Assembly: GCF_014334015.1 (NCBI RefSeq)
Contig: NZ_CP060488.1
Span: 5,042,501 to 5,106,500 of the forward strand
Direction: 5' to 3'
DNA: 64,000 bases
From: Bacteroides sp. M10
GTDB lineage: Bacteria > Bacteroidota > Bacteroidia > Bacteroidales > Bacteroidaceae
The notes under the pieces were generated by a model. That model was not told the DNA's origin, searched no databases, and worked only from the letters and a program-made list of their open reading frames with translations. This document shows, piece after piece, positions 19,129-27,907 of the stretch. Numbering within the stretch: the stretch's first letter is position 1; the number at the start of each line of letters is the position of its first letter. The translations under genes and the position numbers were made by a program.

Positions 19129-19394
19129 GATATAGGGCTCCGTGTGTCCGTAGGACATTTGGAGCCTTTGTTGTACGCTCTCCTTATTATGGGTATTCAT
19201 CTCTCTTTTCTCTTTTTCGTATAATCTAATATTTTTGTTCGTTCTTTGTTTTTCAGTGTTTTTTGTTCATCTTCCTAGCTTCCTCCAGTCTTGTTCTTCC
19301 TTCTTTTGCCGTTTTTTCTTTCGTTTCCGTTCACTATAAGCACTAGTAATCTTCCCCCGCCACCCATTAGATTTCAGAGGTATCCTTTAAATGC

Positions 19395-20543
19395 TTAAAA
19401 TACAGATTCTTGAAGTTTTGCTTCGAACCTGTTTGGTGGTGCTCTTGTACGGGCAAATACCTCTACAGTCACCATCTGTGCCTTTCCACAATGCTTGCAC
19501 AGATTATATTCTTCCCAATTCTGCTTGCACACCTCCGTCCATATCTTCTTTCCCCTCTTCATTGAAGAAGGCGTAACATCCATCTGTATCTGTATGTTTC
19601 TTAGTTTCTCCCTGTTACAGCCAGCCAGAAACCCATAATGGCGTATACGTACAAATCCATGCGGAAGGATATGCAGACTGTATTGATGCAGAAACTCTTC
19701 TCCTGTGAGCTCACGCTCTTTGTGCTTACCTGCCGCCCGGTAATCTTTGTAATCAAAGGTCACAGTCCTGTCCGTCACATTCTTAATCCGGTTGTTACTG
19801 ATAGCTACCCGGTGTGAGTACCTCCCCAAGTATTCCAACACTTTGCCCGCTCCACAAAAAGGCGATTTACTGTAAACGATCCATTCCGTACGGAATAGCT
19901 TCTTTCTGATCTGTGGCGTGACATCCGCCTGTCTGGTGAGTGCCGCCATAAATTTAGCTCTGAACACCTTGCTCATAGCTTTGACCGGAAACAGGAACGG
20001 GCTCTCTTTACCGGATGAGGAAAGTTTCTTCCACATACCGTTATTGTCCAGTCCCCCACAGGGAACAATGCAATGCAAATGGGGGTGATAATGCAAATTA
20101 CTTCCCCAGGTATGCAGTACGGATATCATTCCCCCCTGTACCCCTTTGTTGCGGGCAAAGGTGCTCAAAGTATCCCAAGCGGCACTGAACAGAGAGTTGT
20201 AGACAGTTCTCATGTTGCCCAATGATACCGGATCCAATGCATCGGGCAGAGTGAAAACCACATGAAAGTATTTTACCGGAAGCAGGTCTTCCTTGCGGGC
20301 TTGTATCCATAACTCACGTTCCACTCCCTGACATTTGGGGCAATGCCGGTTGCGGCAGCTGTTGTAGCTGACACGTATGGCACCACATTCAGGGCAGGCA
20401 TCCACATGACCTCCCAGTTCAGCGGTACGGCATTGTTCCAGATGGCCAAAAACTTTGCGAACTTGTGGGCAGGGGGCATATTTCTCATAAAACAGAGCTT
20501 TAAAGCGGGAGATTATCTGCGCAACTTCAAACTTCGTTCTCAT
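19395..20543 (-). CDS. IS91-family HUH (Y2-type) transposase
   Basis: A 382-residue rolling-circle transposase. The N-terminal zinc domain has cysteines 50, 53, 63, 68 and 71 with His67. The HUH motif is HPHLH at 153-157, and catalytic tyrosine candidates lie in YLGRYSHRVAISNNRI (about 250-265). Family members nick one strand and move by rolling-circle replication, normally without target duplication. It overlaps the end of the recombinase gene by 17 bp, so the two are probably co-translated. The length is normal for the family and the frame is intact. Confidence 0.93.
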   Translation of the reverse strand: MRTKFEVAQIISRFKALFYEKYAPCPQVRKVFGHLEQCRTAELGGHVDACPECGAIRVSYNSCRNRHCPKCQGVERELWIQARKEDLLPVKYFHVVFTLPDALDPVSLGNMRTVYNSLFSAAWDTLSTFARNKGVQGGMISVLHTWGSNLHYHPHLHCIVPCGGLDNNGMWKKLSSSGKESPFLFPVKAMSKVFRAKFMAALTRQADVTPQIRKKLFRTEWIVYSKSPFCGAGKVLEYLGRYSHRVAISNNRIKNVTDRTVTFDYKDYRAAGKHKERELTGEEFLHQYSLHILPHGFVRIRHYGFLAGCNREKLRNIQIQMDVTPSSMKRGKKIWTEVCKQNWEEYNLCKHCGKAQMVTVEVFARTRAPPNRFEAKLQESVF

Positions 20544-21438
20544 CCTTGTGGGGCTGATTCACTCCAGCTATTACCCTGTCAAGTGGACTAAAGGACTTTC
20601 CACCTTGCTCAAGCCGGCTTATATGAAGATAAGTCATGGTTGTAGTAATGTTCGTATGCCCCAAAAGATCCCGGATGCGTAGGAGGTTTTCACCAAACTC
20701 CAACAAATGAGTGGCGTAACTGTGACGCAGGGTATGCAAAGTACAGGGTTTACGGATACCGGCAAGCAATACGGCTTCACGAAACAAAGTGCGGATGACT
20801 TCCTCGCTAATTGGATGCCCCGGTGTGCTGTTAAAGAGATAGAACTTGGGCTGATATCTGGAAAAGTATGCGCGCAAATCCAACAGGGTTTGCGCCGATA
20901 AAGGAACATACCGGTCCTTTTTTCCTTTGCCCTGATAAATCAACACTTGCATGCGACGGCTGTCAATATGGGAGATTTGCATATGACGAAGTTCGCTTAC
21001 CCGAAGACCGCACGAGTAAATAAGAGAAAAAATAGCTCGCGAACGAAGACCCTCACAACTAGAGAGAAACAGAAGAATCTCCTCGCACGAAAAAACGACA
21101 GGGAGCTTCTTGGACTTGCGGATACGCGGAAGAGAAAAATGCCAGGCGGAAAGAGACATCATCTTGCGGTAGCAACGAAGGCTATAAATGGTGTGCTTGA
21201 ACTTACTGATTTTACAGGAATTGCCAGAAGAAAGACAACTCAAGTAATCACGAACCTCCTCCTGACTCAAGTCTTCAGGAACTTTCTTGAAATGGAAACA
21301 AAGCGTAGCTAACTGGTGACAGTAACCGGTAATGGTACCCGAAGAATACTGTTGAACATGAAGTTCTTTACTAAACTTTTCGTACTTTTGCCTAAACTCT
21401 GGAATAGAGTCACAGGCACGCTCAATTATACTTGCCAT
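20527..21438 (-). CDS. Tyrosine recombinase (XerC/D-like integrase)
   Basis: A 303-residue tyrosine recombinase with an N-terminal SAM-like core-binding domain (about 15-100) and a catalytic domain with Arg146, Lys near 172, His235-x2-Arg238, His261 and nucleophile Tyr270. All catalytic residues are present. Tyrosine recombinases of this size are found upstream of some IS91-family transposases. It is the upstream gene of the pair, overlapping the transposase by 17 bp. It could resolve rolling-circle intermediates or act on the AACGA-flanked ends; neither is shown by sequence alone. Confidence 0.93.
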   Translation of the reverse strand: MASIIERACDSIPEFRQKYEKFSKELHVQQYSSGTITGYCHQLATLCFHFKKVPEDLSQEEVRDYLSCLSSGNSCKISKFKHTIYSLRCYRKMMSLSAWHFSLPRIRKSKKLPVVFSCEEILLFLSSCEGLRSRAIFSLIYSCGLRVSELRHMQISHIDSRRMQVLIYQGKGKKDRYVPLSAQTLLDLRAYFSRYQPKFYLFNSTPGHPISEEVIRTLFREAVLLAGIRKPCTLHTLRHSYATHLLEFGENLLRIRDLLGHTNITTTMTYLHISRLEQGGKSFSPLDRVIAGVNQPHKDENEV

Positions 21439-21554
21439 AATGAAAATGTTTTTTTGTTGGAAAATTGATTGTTACTCCAAAGTACAACAAAAAAACGATC
21501 CCGCATGCAGAAAGCGAAACTTTAGCTATTACGTATGCGGGATTTAGTACAACG

Positions 21555-21585
21555 AAGTGTTTCAAGGATTGAAACTATTTTTGAA
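21555..21585. repeat. 22-bp-period array, right part beyond the mobile element
   Basis: The half unit AAGTGTTTC (to 21563) is followed after 7 nt by GAAAC at 21571, which is the spacing seen inside the intact part of the array at 19058-19128. A further GAAAC at 21583 is off register. Confidence 0.7.
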
Positions 21586-21611
21586 ACCTAATCGCTTACA
21601 GGTGAAGAGGT

Positions 21612-21690
21612 GGTGAAGTTGTTGCCCTTCACCCGCAAACTCCCTATTCATCGAAGAGACAGAGAAAAGGTGAAAGAGGAGATGAAAAGA
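21612..21690 (+). repeat. Dispersed GGTGAAG/CTTCACC repeat, copy B
   Basis: The hairpin GGTGAAG (21612-21618) with CTTCACC (21627-21633) makes a 22-bp core. It is followed by GCAAACTCCCTATTCATCG and a purine-rich ending with GGTGAAAG at 21669. It is in inverted orientation to copy A. With both mobile elements removed, A and B would be an inverted pair about 0.2 kb apart, with the 22-bp array between them. Most of the gap 21439-21805 is explained by this repeat and the element end; no gene is seen. Confidence 0.75.
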
Positions 21691-21804
21691 TGAATTACGA
21701 TGTCCGATGATACTTCTAATCTCTGACAAGAAAAAAAAGTGCGGTCGCAAAGTGATGAGATTCAAGGTATTGAGAAATAATAGGTAAAAAACATTCGTTT
21801 AGCT

Positions 21805-21835
21805 ATTGTTAATTAAAAAATACTCCCTATCTTTG
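21805..21835 (+). promoter_or_regulatory. Promoter of the tRNA-Pro pair
   Basis: ATTG (21805-21808), a 19-bp spacer and TATCTTTG (21828-21835) fit the Bacteroides TTTG-N19-21-TAnnTTTG promoter. The first tRNA begins 38 bp downstream. Confidence 0.75.
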
Positions 21836-21872
21836 CACCGCTTTTGAAAAGAACAACCCTTCAAAAAAGTAG

Positions 21873-21947
21873 CGGGGTGTAGCGCAGTCCGGTTAGCGCA
21901 CCTGCTTTGGGAGCAGGGGGTCGTGGGTTCGAATCCCGCTACCCCGA
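21873..21947 (+). tRNA. tRNA-Pro(TGG), copy 1
   Basis: 75 nt with acceptor arms CGGGGTG/TACCCCG, anticodon stem CCTGC/GCAGG and loop TTTGGGA giving anticodon TGG, and T-loop TTCGAAT. CCA is not encoded. It is identical to the second copy 35 bp downstream. The recombinase-bearing element lies about 0.3 kb upstream and does not interrupt the gene. Confidence 0.97.
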
Positions 21948-21982
21948 CTACAAAAAAGAGGGTTATTAAGTTAAAAGTTTTT

Positions 21983-22057
21983 CGGGGTGTAGCGCAGTCC
22001 GGTTAGCGCACCTGCTTTGGGAGCAGGGGGTCGTGGGTTCGAATCCCGCTACCCCGA
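21983..22057 (+). tRNA. tRNA-Pro(TGG), copy 2
   Basis: 75 nt, identical in sequence to the first tRNA-Pro, in the same transcript after a 35-nt spacer. It is followed by a hairpin terminator. Such a perfect pair can gain or lose a copy by recombination. Confidence 0.97.
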
Positions 22058-22087
22058 CGAAGAAAATCAAGTCAAGATTCACAAAAT

Positions 22088-22117
22088 AAAGCCAGTACAA
22101 TTAGTATTGGCTTTTTT
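22088..22117 (+). terminator. Terminator of the tRNA-Pro transcript
   Basis: AAAGCCAGTAC (22088-22098) pairs with GTATTGGCTTT (22104-22114) across a 5-nt loop with one wobble, followed by a T run. The remaining stretch to 22361 is AT-rich and holds no gene I can support. Confidence 0.8.
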
Positions 22118-22361
22118 ATTATATATAGGATAAGTGTAATTATCCCCGTTTGGGGGCAAATAAAAAGGGCAATTCTTTGAACTATCTTTGAACAGGTTTC
22201 TAGCATTATCCTCATTTTCTTATTTAATTTAGAGTAAAAATCTATTTTGTTAACTTTACTACCCTTTTATTTTGGCGTTATCAATGTTTTGCGTTAACTT
22301 TATAGCGGAAATACAAACATTGTTTATAGAGAAAACGATAACAAACAAAATACTTAAACAC

Positions 22362-22580
22362 ATGAAGAAAACTCTGCTGATGCTCGTTGTTATTTTCATT
22401 TCACTATATTCGCATTCACAAAGTCCCTTTCTGAATTTTAGAATTCCAGAAGAATCAAATAAGCGTATCATTGGATATTCTTCAAGTAATAAAATAAATG
22501 TTTTTTTGAATATAAAATATCAATCTTGTAATACTCTAATACAGTATTACAAACAGGATTCTAATAAATTGATTGTGTAA
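22362..22580 (+). CDS. Small secreted protein of unknown function
   Basis: A 72-residue product from ATG 22362, chosen because it starts a clean signal peptide (hydrophobic core LLMLVVIFISLY, cleavage near SHSQS). A longer frame from 22272 would bury that signal. The mature part is only about 50 residues, with one Cys and no motif I recognise. It lies 13 bp upstream of a lipoprotein gene, so the two may be co-transcribed. AT content is well above that of housekeeping neighbours, suggesting acquired or decaying DNA. It may be the remnant of a longer gene. Confidence 0.5.
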   Translation: MKKTLLMLVVIFISLYSHSQSPFLNFRIPEESNKRIIGYSSSNKINVFLNIKYQSCNTLIQYYKQDSNKLIV

Positions 22581-22593
22581 CAAAAATAACGAT

Positions 22594-23103
22594 ATGATGA
22601 AAAAGTTTTTTTATTTGAGTGCGATACTAGCCATAGTTTTGGTTTCATGTAATTCAGAAAAGGAGTATATAGCAAAACTCTCTAATACCGCTTCTATGAT
22701 TGAGAAAGAAGCTGATTTAAGTGAAGCAATAACTCTTCATTATTGTGATACTTGGAGAAAAGTAATTTACGATCATGAATACAATGGAGAATATTGCACT
22801 GATTTCAATGAAGCCTTAGCGAAGCATCAGGAGTTTATTATCACAACAGATACCTATAAGAGACTAAAACAAAAGAGAGATTCAATCGAGGCTATAATGC
22901 CACAACTAAATGATTATCCTTCCAGTTGTAAAGATGCTTATAATGAGTTAGTATCAATATATGCAGATACAGATGAATTATTCAGATTCGCAGATGAGCC
23001 TAGGGGCTCTTTATCTACATACTCAACAAAAACAACAGACCTTTATCAAAAGATAGAAAAGTCACTGAAAGAATTTAAAATAAAGCATATACAAAACAAA
23101 TAA
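22594..23103 (+). CDS. Lipoprotein of unknown function
   Basis: 169 residues from ATG 22594 (or 22597). The type II signal peptide ends in a lipobox at VLVSC, so the mature protein is probably lipidated at that cysteine. The rest is predicted mostly helical and acidic, with Cys residues in HYCDTW, EYCTDF and SSCKDAY and a C-terminal coiled-coil-like LYQKIEKSLKEFK. No family recognised. It is AT-rich like the small gene before it. Convergent to trmN6 across a repeat array. Confidence 0.7.
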   Translation: MMKKFFYLSAILAIVLVSCNSEKEYIAKLSNTASMIEKEADLSEAITLHYCDTWRKVIYDHEYNGEYCTDFNEALAKHQEFIITTDTYKRLKQKRDSIEAIMPQLNDYPSSCKDAYNELVSIYADTDELFRFADEPRGSLSTYSTKTTDLYQKIEKSLKEFKIKHIQNK

Positions 23104-23116
23104 TTTAAAAGAGTAG

Positions 23117-23284
23117 TATAGTTATTGTAGCAGCTTATTGAATTTAAGACTATCAAAAGACAAAATAATAATTTCACTTCAAGAGCAACTTCAGAAAGTA
23201 CTGCTAGAAAATAGTGTTCAAAAGCTAGAAATTACTCTTTTGAATTATGAGTTAGAAAGGAATAGAACGAAGATCTCAAAATAG
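23117..23284 (+). pseudogene. Possible gene remnant with coiled-coil coding sense
   Basis: A 55-codon open stretch without an ATG ends at TAG 23282-23284. Its C-terminal half reads as an amphipathic helix (QEQLQKVLLENSVQKLEI). It begins right after an in-frame stop and has no start signal, so it looks like the 3' remnant of a deleted gene. It may equally be chance sense in AT-rich DNA. Confidence 0.25.
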
Positions 23285-23305
23285 CGTTTTTGAACTAGCT
23301 TTGAA

Positions 23306-23384
23306 ATAGTGACGGTATATGACAGCGATACCGTCACTATCGCAAGCATATACCGTCACTATCTTTACCGGATAGCGTCACCCT
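23306..23384. repeat. 22-bp-period array abutting the trmN6 stop codon
   Basis: Four 13-bp units start at 23306, 23328, 23350 and 23372, exactly 22 bp apart. Unit 1 is ATAGTGACGGTAT, units 2 and 3 are its exact complement ATACCGTCACTAT, and unit 4 is ATAGCGTCACCCT. The minus-strand stop codon of trmN6 begins 2 bp after unit 4. Units 1 and 2 form a 13-bp perfect hairpin with a 9-nt loop. Same layout as the array at 59553-59631. Confidence 0.9.
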
Positions 23385-23385
23385 T

Positions 23386-24096
23386 TTACATGTTCAAATA
23401 ATAATCCCGGGTTAGCGTCATATATTCCTCACTATATTGATGACGAGCCAGTTCTGTCAATAGTTCTTCTACAATGCACTCTTGATTGGAAAAAGAAAAA
23501 GTAATCAAAACACGTTTCGGAATACCGCCGGGTTTAGTGATTACATTCAGTTGACGGACTGCATATAATTTCTTTATAGAAGCTATCTTTTTTACCCGTT
23601 CAGCTACATCTGCCGGAATCACCACTGTAAAAAATCCGTTTTCTGTCAATAATCCGCTTACTCCTTCCAACAAATCTTCATAGCTCAAAGAATTATTGTG
23701 ACGCGCCGCGGTTCTCTGACGATCCGGACATTCCAGCGAATCGACAAAATAAGGAGGATTAGAAACAATTACGTCGAATTTATCCGAAGACCTGTATTTC
23801 CTAAAATCAGCCTGCACCACCTCTACCCGCTCCTTCCAGGGCGAACGAATAACATTTTCCCTGGCTTGCCCGACAGCCGCTTCATCTATTTCCAACGCTA
23901 CAATATTTGCATCCGGCAAACTGCGTTGCGCCAACATTAAAGCTACCAACCCTGTTCCCGTCCCAATGTCCAAAATCCGGTGCGCACTTTCAACGGAAGT
24001 CCAAGCTCCCAGAAGCACCCCATCCGTACCGACTTTCATGGCACATTTATCATGCCATACCGTAAATTGCTTAAATTGAAAATAAGGATTCGACAT
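23386..24096 (-). CDS. trmN6: tRNA1(Val) (adenine(37)-N6)-methyltransferase
   Basis: A 236-residue class I SAM methyltransferase. The SAM-binding motif LDIGTGTGLVALMLAQ is at about 42-57, the acidic motif II at VALEIDEAAV (about 66-75), and the catalytic NPPY in VIVSNPPYF at about 112-120, which indicates amino-group methylation of adenine. The N-terminal FKQFTVWHD and KVGTDGVLLGAW segments are typical of TrmN6/YfiC, which modifies A37 of tRNA-Val. Single gene, convergent with the lipoprotein gene, ending at the repeat array. Confidence 0.88.
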   Translation of the reverse strand: MSNPYFQFKQFTVWHDKCAMKVGTDGVLLGAWTSVESAHRILDIGTGTGLVALMLAQRSLPDANIVALEIDEAAVGQARENVIRSPWKERVEVVQADFRKYRSSDKFDVIVSNPPYFVDSLECPDRQRTAARHNNSLSYEDLLEGVSGLLTENGFFTVVIPADVAERVKKIASIKKLYAVRQLNVITKPGGIPKRVLITFSFSNQECIVEELLTELARHQYSEEYMTLTRDYYLNM

Positions 24097-24253
24097 TTTA
24101 TCCGTTTATCTTAAAGCCGTTTTATACTATTATTTTATTGCAAATCGCCAAAAATAAATAATAATTATGGAATACTCCCTTTACAAGCCGATATTTTGGC
24201 ATTGTTTTTGTGTTTTTATTCTACGCAGTGCTTTATTATTAGAGAGAATCAAT

Positions 24254-24261
24254 TAACTTTG
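24254..24261 (+). promoter_or_regulatory. Bacteroides -7 box for lon
   Basis: TAACTTTG matches TAnnTTTG, 51 bp before the lon ATG at 24312. Confidence 0.55.
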
Positions 24262-24311
24262 CAAACGATTTATGCATATCAGTATGGCATAAACTAAATT
24301 AAAACGAAAAG

Positions 24312-26777
24312 ATGAAAGAAAGATATTTATTGGAAGATGGAGGCGATAACAGCTTCTCGCTAATCACAGACTATGATGGGAACGATGAACAAGCATTTGA
24401 TGTAAATGTGAAATCTGGTGAAATTCTTCCGGTACTCCCCTTACGTAATATGGTATTGTTTCCTGGAGTATTCCTGCCGATCACGGTAGGCCGTAAGTCT
24501 TCACTGAAACTCGTACGAGATGCTGACAAGAAACATAAAGATATTGCAGTAGTATGCCAGAGATCGGCACATACAGAAGATCCGAAACTGGAAGATTTAC
24601 ACAATATCGGTACCGTAGGACGAATTGTGCGGATATTGGAAATGCCCGATCAGACAACAACTGTCATTCTTCAGGGAATGAAACGTTTAAGTCTGACTAG
24701 CATCATCGAAACTCATCCGTACCTGAAAGGTGAAATAGAACTTTTGGAGGAAGATGTCCCTGGCAAAGATGATAAAGAGTTTCAAGCCCTGGTGGAAACT
24801 TGCAAGGACTTGACAATGAGATACATCAAATCATCAGATGTGATGCATCAGGATTCGTCGTTTGCTATTAAAAATATCAACAACTCAATGTTCCTGGTCA
24901 ATTTCATCTGCTCAAACCTGCCGTTCAAGAAAGATGAGAAGATGGACTTGTTGAGCATCAACTCATTGCGTGAACGCACTTATCACTTACTGGAAATTCT
25001 GAACCGTGAAGTGCAGTTGGCAGAAATCAAGGCATCCATCCAAATGCGTGCCCGCGAAGATATCGACCAGCAACAACGCGAATACTTCCTGCAACAGCAG
25101 ATCAAGACCATCCAGGATGAACTGGGTGGCGGCGGTCAGGAGCAGGAAATAGAGGAAATGCGCCAGAAGGCAGAAAGAATGCGCTGGAATTTAGAAGTCA
25201 GAGACACGTTCATGAAAGAACTTGCCAAACTGGAACGCACTCATCCGCAATCTCCGGATTACAGCGTACAGCTCAACTATCTGCAAACGATGCTCAATCT
25301 CCCATGGGGTACTTATACAACTGACAATCTGAACCTTAAAAACGCAGAAAAGACGTTGAACAAAGATCATTACGGACTGGAGAAAGTAAAAGAACGTATT
25401 TTAGAACATCTAGCCGTATTGAAGCTGAAAGGTGATATGAAATCACCGATTATCTGTTTGTATGGCCCTCCGGGAGTGGGTAAAACATCTCTTGGAAAAT
25501 CCATCGCATCTGCGCTCAAACGGAAATATGTACGTATGTCTTTAGGCGGTGTGCATGACGAAGCAGAGATTCGCGGTCATCGTAAGACTTATATTGGCGC
25601 TATGCCGGGACGAATCATCAAGAGCTTGATAAAAGCCGGTGCTTCTAATCCTGTTTTCATCTTGGATGAAATAGACAAGGTCAGTGCTGACCGTCAGGGG
25701 GACCCTTCTTCTGCATTACTGGAAGTGCTCGACCCGGAACAGAATACATCTTTCCATGATAACTTCCTGGATGTAGACTATGACCTCTCCAAGGTATTGT
25801 TTATTGCAACAGCCAATAACCTGAATACAATCCCCGGCCCGTTGCTCGACCGTATGGAATTGATTGAGGTAAGCGGATATATCACAGAAGAAAAAGTAGA
25901 GATTGCCCGCAAGCATCTGCTCCCCAAAGAATTGGAAGCCAACGGACTTAAAAAGACAGATATTAAACTTCCCAAAGATACACTGGAAGCCATAATCGAG
26001 TCATATACCCGTGAAAGCGGTGTTCGTGAGCTGGAAAAGAAGATCGGTAAGATTCTTCGCAAATCAGCCCGTCAATATGCTACGGACGGTTATTTCGCCA
26101 AGACGGAAATCAAACCGACAGATTTGTATGATTTCCTTGGAGCACCGGAATATACACGCGACAAGTATCAGGGAAATGATTACGCAGGTGTAGTCACCGG
26201 ATTGGCATGGACAGCTGTCGGAGGCGAAATCTTATTTGTAGAAACCAGTTTAAGCCGGGGCAAGGGCGGACGTCTTACATTGACCGGTAACCTGGGAGAT
26301 GTGATGAAAGAATCTGCTATGCTGGCACTTGAATATATCAAGGCGCATGCTTCTGTCCTTAGTCTGAATGAAGAGATTTTTGATAACTGGAATATCCATA
26401 TTCACGTTCCTGAAGGGGCTATTCCGAAAGATGGTCCGTCAGCAGGTATCACGATGGCCACTTCACTGGCTTCTGCCCTGACTCAAAGAAAAGTGAAAGC
26501 CAACATTGCCATGACGGGAGAAATCACTCTTCGCGGCAAAGTGCTTCCTGTGGGTGGCATTAAGGAGAAGATATTGGCAGCCAAACGTGCCGGAATCAAG
26601 GAAATCATCATGAGTGCCGAGAACAAAAAGAACATAGATGAAATTCAGGATATTTATTTGAAAGGACTGACTTTCCACTATGTAAACGATATAAAAGAGG
26701 TATTCGCTATTGCATTGACTAACGAGAAAGTAGCGGATCCTATTGATTTATCTGTTAAGAAACCCAGCCAGGAATGA
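24312..26777 (+). CDS. lon: ATP-dependent protease Lon
   Basis: An 821-residue LonA protease. The N-terminal substrate-binding LON domain covers about 35-235, with a helical linker (about 240-330). The AAA+ domain has Walker A GPPGVGKT at 385-392 and Walker [10 protein letters not shown]. The C-terminal S16 peptidase domain has Ser710 in DGPSAG and Lys753, matching the 43-residue spacing of the E. coli Ser679/Lys722 dyad. It degrades damaged and regulatory proteins in the cytosol. The stop overlaps the tgt start (ATGA), so lon and tgt form one unit. Confidence 0.97.
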   Translation: MKERYLLEDGGDNSFSLITDYDGNDEQAFDVNVKSGEILPVLPLRNMVLFPGVFLPITVGRKSSLKLVRDADKKHKDIAVVCQRSAHTEDPKLEDLHNIGTVGRIVRILEMPDQTTTVILQGMKRLSLTSIIETHPYLKGEIELLEEDVPGKDDKEFQALVETCKDLTMRYIKSSDVMHQDSSFAIKNINNSMFLVNFICSNLPFKKDEKMDLLSINSLRERTYHLLEILNREVQLAEIKASIQMRAREDIDQQQREYFLQQQIKTIQDELGGGGQEQEIEEMRQKAERMRWNLEVRDTFMKELAKLERTHPQSPDYSVQLNYLQTMLNLPWGTYTTDNLNLKNAEKTLNKDHYGLEKVKERILEHLAVLKLKGDMKSPIICLYGPPGVGKTSLGKSIASALKRKYVRMSLGGVHDEAEIRGHRKTYIGAMPGRIIKSLIKAGASNPVFILDEIDKVSADRQGDPSSALLEVLDPEQNTSFHDNFLDVDYDLSKVLFIATANNLNTIPGPLLDRMELIEVSGYITEEKVEIARKHLLPKELEANGLKKTDIKLPKDTLEAIIESYTRESGVRELEKKIGKILRKSARQYATDGYFAKTEIKPTDLYDFLGAPEYTRDKYQGNDYAGVVTGLAWTAVGGEILFVETSLSRGKGGRLTLTGNLGDVMKESAMLALEYIKAHASVLSLNEEIFDNWNIHIHVPEGAIPKDGPSAGITMATSLASALTQRKVKANIAMTGEITLRGKVLPVGGIKEKILAAKRAGIKEIIMSAENKKNIDEIQDIYLKGLTFHYVNDIKEVFAIALTNEKVADPIDLSVKKPSQE

Positions 26778-27904
26778 CATTTGAGTTACAATATACAGAC
26801 ACTAAAAGTAATGCCCGTGCCGGTCTGATAACAACGGACCACGGGCAAATACAAACACCTATCTTCATGCCGGTGGGCACACTGGGCACTGTGAAGGGAG
26901 TACATCTGACCGAATTGAAAGAAGATATTCAGGCACAGATTATTCTGGGTAATACCTATCACCTCTATTTGCGTCCGGGACTGGACGTGATCGAGAAAGC
27001 AGGCGGGCTGCACCGTTTCAACGGTTTCGACCGCCCCATGCTGACTGACAGCGGTGGTTTTCAGGTATTCTCATTAGCCGGAATCAGAAAGCTGCGTGAA
27101 GAAGGAGCCGAATTTCGTTCGCATATCGACGGAAGCAAGCACATCTTCACTCCGGAGAAGGTGATGGACATAGAACGTACTATCGGTGCGGATATTATGA
27201 TGGCTTTTGACGAATGTCCTCCGGGCGACTCGGATTACGAGTATGCCAAAAAGTCATTAGGATTAACCCACAGATGGCTCGACCGTTGTATACAACGTTT
27301 TAACGAGACAGAACCTAAATACGGTTACAATCAGTCTCTCTTCCCCATCGTGCAGGGATGTGTTTATCCTGACCTGCGCAAGCAATCTGCAGAGTTTGTA
27401 GCGTCCAAAGGTGCTGACGGGAATGCTATCGGCGGTTTGGCGGTAGGCGAACCGGTAGACAAGATGTACGAAATGATCGAGATTGTCAATGAAATACTCC
27501 CCAAAGACAAACCCCGTTACCTGATGGGTGTCGGAACTCCTGTCAACATTCTTGAAGGAATAGAACGCGGTGTGGATATGTTCGATTGCGTTATGCCTAC
27601 AAGAAACGGACGAAATGGCATGTTGTTCACCAAAGATGGCATTATCAATATGCGGAACAAGAAATGGGAAACAGACTTTTCTCCCATCGAAGCCGACGGA
27701 GCCTCTTGCGTGGATACATTGTACAGCAAGGCTTATTTGCGCCATCTTTTCCATGCGCAAGAGCTACTGGCTATGCAAATTGCCTCCATACATAATCTGG
27801 CATTCTATCTGTGGCTGGCAGGGGAAGCTAGAAAGCACATTATCGCCGGAGATTTCTCGACCTGGAAGCCGATGATGGTCAAAAGAGTATCAACTAGATT
27901 ATAA
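26774..27904 (+). CDS. tgt: tRNA-guanine transglycosylase (queuine/preQ1 insertion)
   Basis: A 376-residue TGT that exchanges guanine-34 of Asn, Asp, His and Tyr tRNAs for a queuine precursor. The catalytic TIM-barrel motifs are present: LTDSGGFQVFSL with the first catalytic Asp, a central FDECPPGDSDYEYA, GGLAVGE, and FDCVMPTRNGRNG with the nucleophilic Asp. The usual structural zinc site CxCxxC...H is degenerate: the equivalent positions read G309, S311 and D314, with only His340 kept and a lone Cys312. The start overlaps lon by 4 bp; the permease gene follows 3 bp after. Confidence 0.95.
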   Translation: MTFELQYTDTKSNARAGLITTDHGQIQTPIFMPVGTLGTVKGVHLTELKEDIQAQIILGNTYHLYLRPGLDVIEKAGGLHRFNGFDRPMLTDSGGFQVFSLAGIRKLREEGAEFRSHIDGSKHIFTPEKVMDIERTIGADIMMAFDECPPGDSDYEYAKKSLGLTHRWLDRCIQRFNETEPKYGYNQSLFPIVQGCVYPDLRKQSAEFVASKGADGNAIGGLAVGEPVDKMYEMIEIVNEILPKDKPRYLMGVGTPVNILEGIERGVDMFDCVMPTRNGRNGMLFTKDGIINMRNKKWETDFSPIEADGASCVDTLYSKAYLRHLFHAQELLAMQIASIHNLAFYLWLAGEARKHIIAGDFSTWKPMMVKRVSTRL

Positions 27905-27907
27905 GAA

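Larger units (their letters stand above)
19131..21555 (-). mobile_element. IS91-type element with its own tyrosine recombinase
   Basis: About 2.4 kb carrying an HUH transposase and a tyrosine recombinase. Both ends abut the 5-bp sequence AACGA (19126-19130 and 21551-21555). Removing 19131-21555 rejoins GAAAC-GAAGT-GTTTC, a perfect repeat unit in 22-bp register with its neighbours, which fixes the boundaries to within the 5-bp repeat. GTTGTAC motifs occur near both ends (19170-19176; inverted at 21482-21488 and 21547-21553). A hairpin GGCTCC...GGAGCC lies at the left end and ATCCCGCAT...ATGCGGGAT (21498-21506, 21535-21543) at the right. The region 19131-19394 has no gene. Confidence 0.7.

Noticed and set aside
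19131..19394. Possible further coding sequence (Lys/Arg-rich frame) downstream of the IS91-type transposase
   Set aside because: A short basic reading frame on the minus strand has no start codon and an in-frame stop just upstream. It is more likely the noncoding element end.
21873..22057. Integration of the recombinase element into the tRNA-Pro gene
   Set aside because: Both tRNA genes are intact, no duplicated tRNA 3' fragment is seen, and the element ends lie in the repeat array about 0.3 kb away.
22272..22361. Extended N-terminus of the small secreted protein
   Set aside because: It places about 30 residues before a clean signal peptide. ATG 22362 is the better start.
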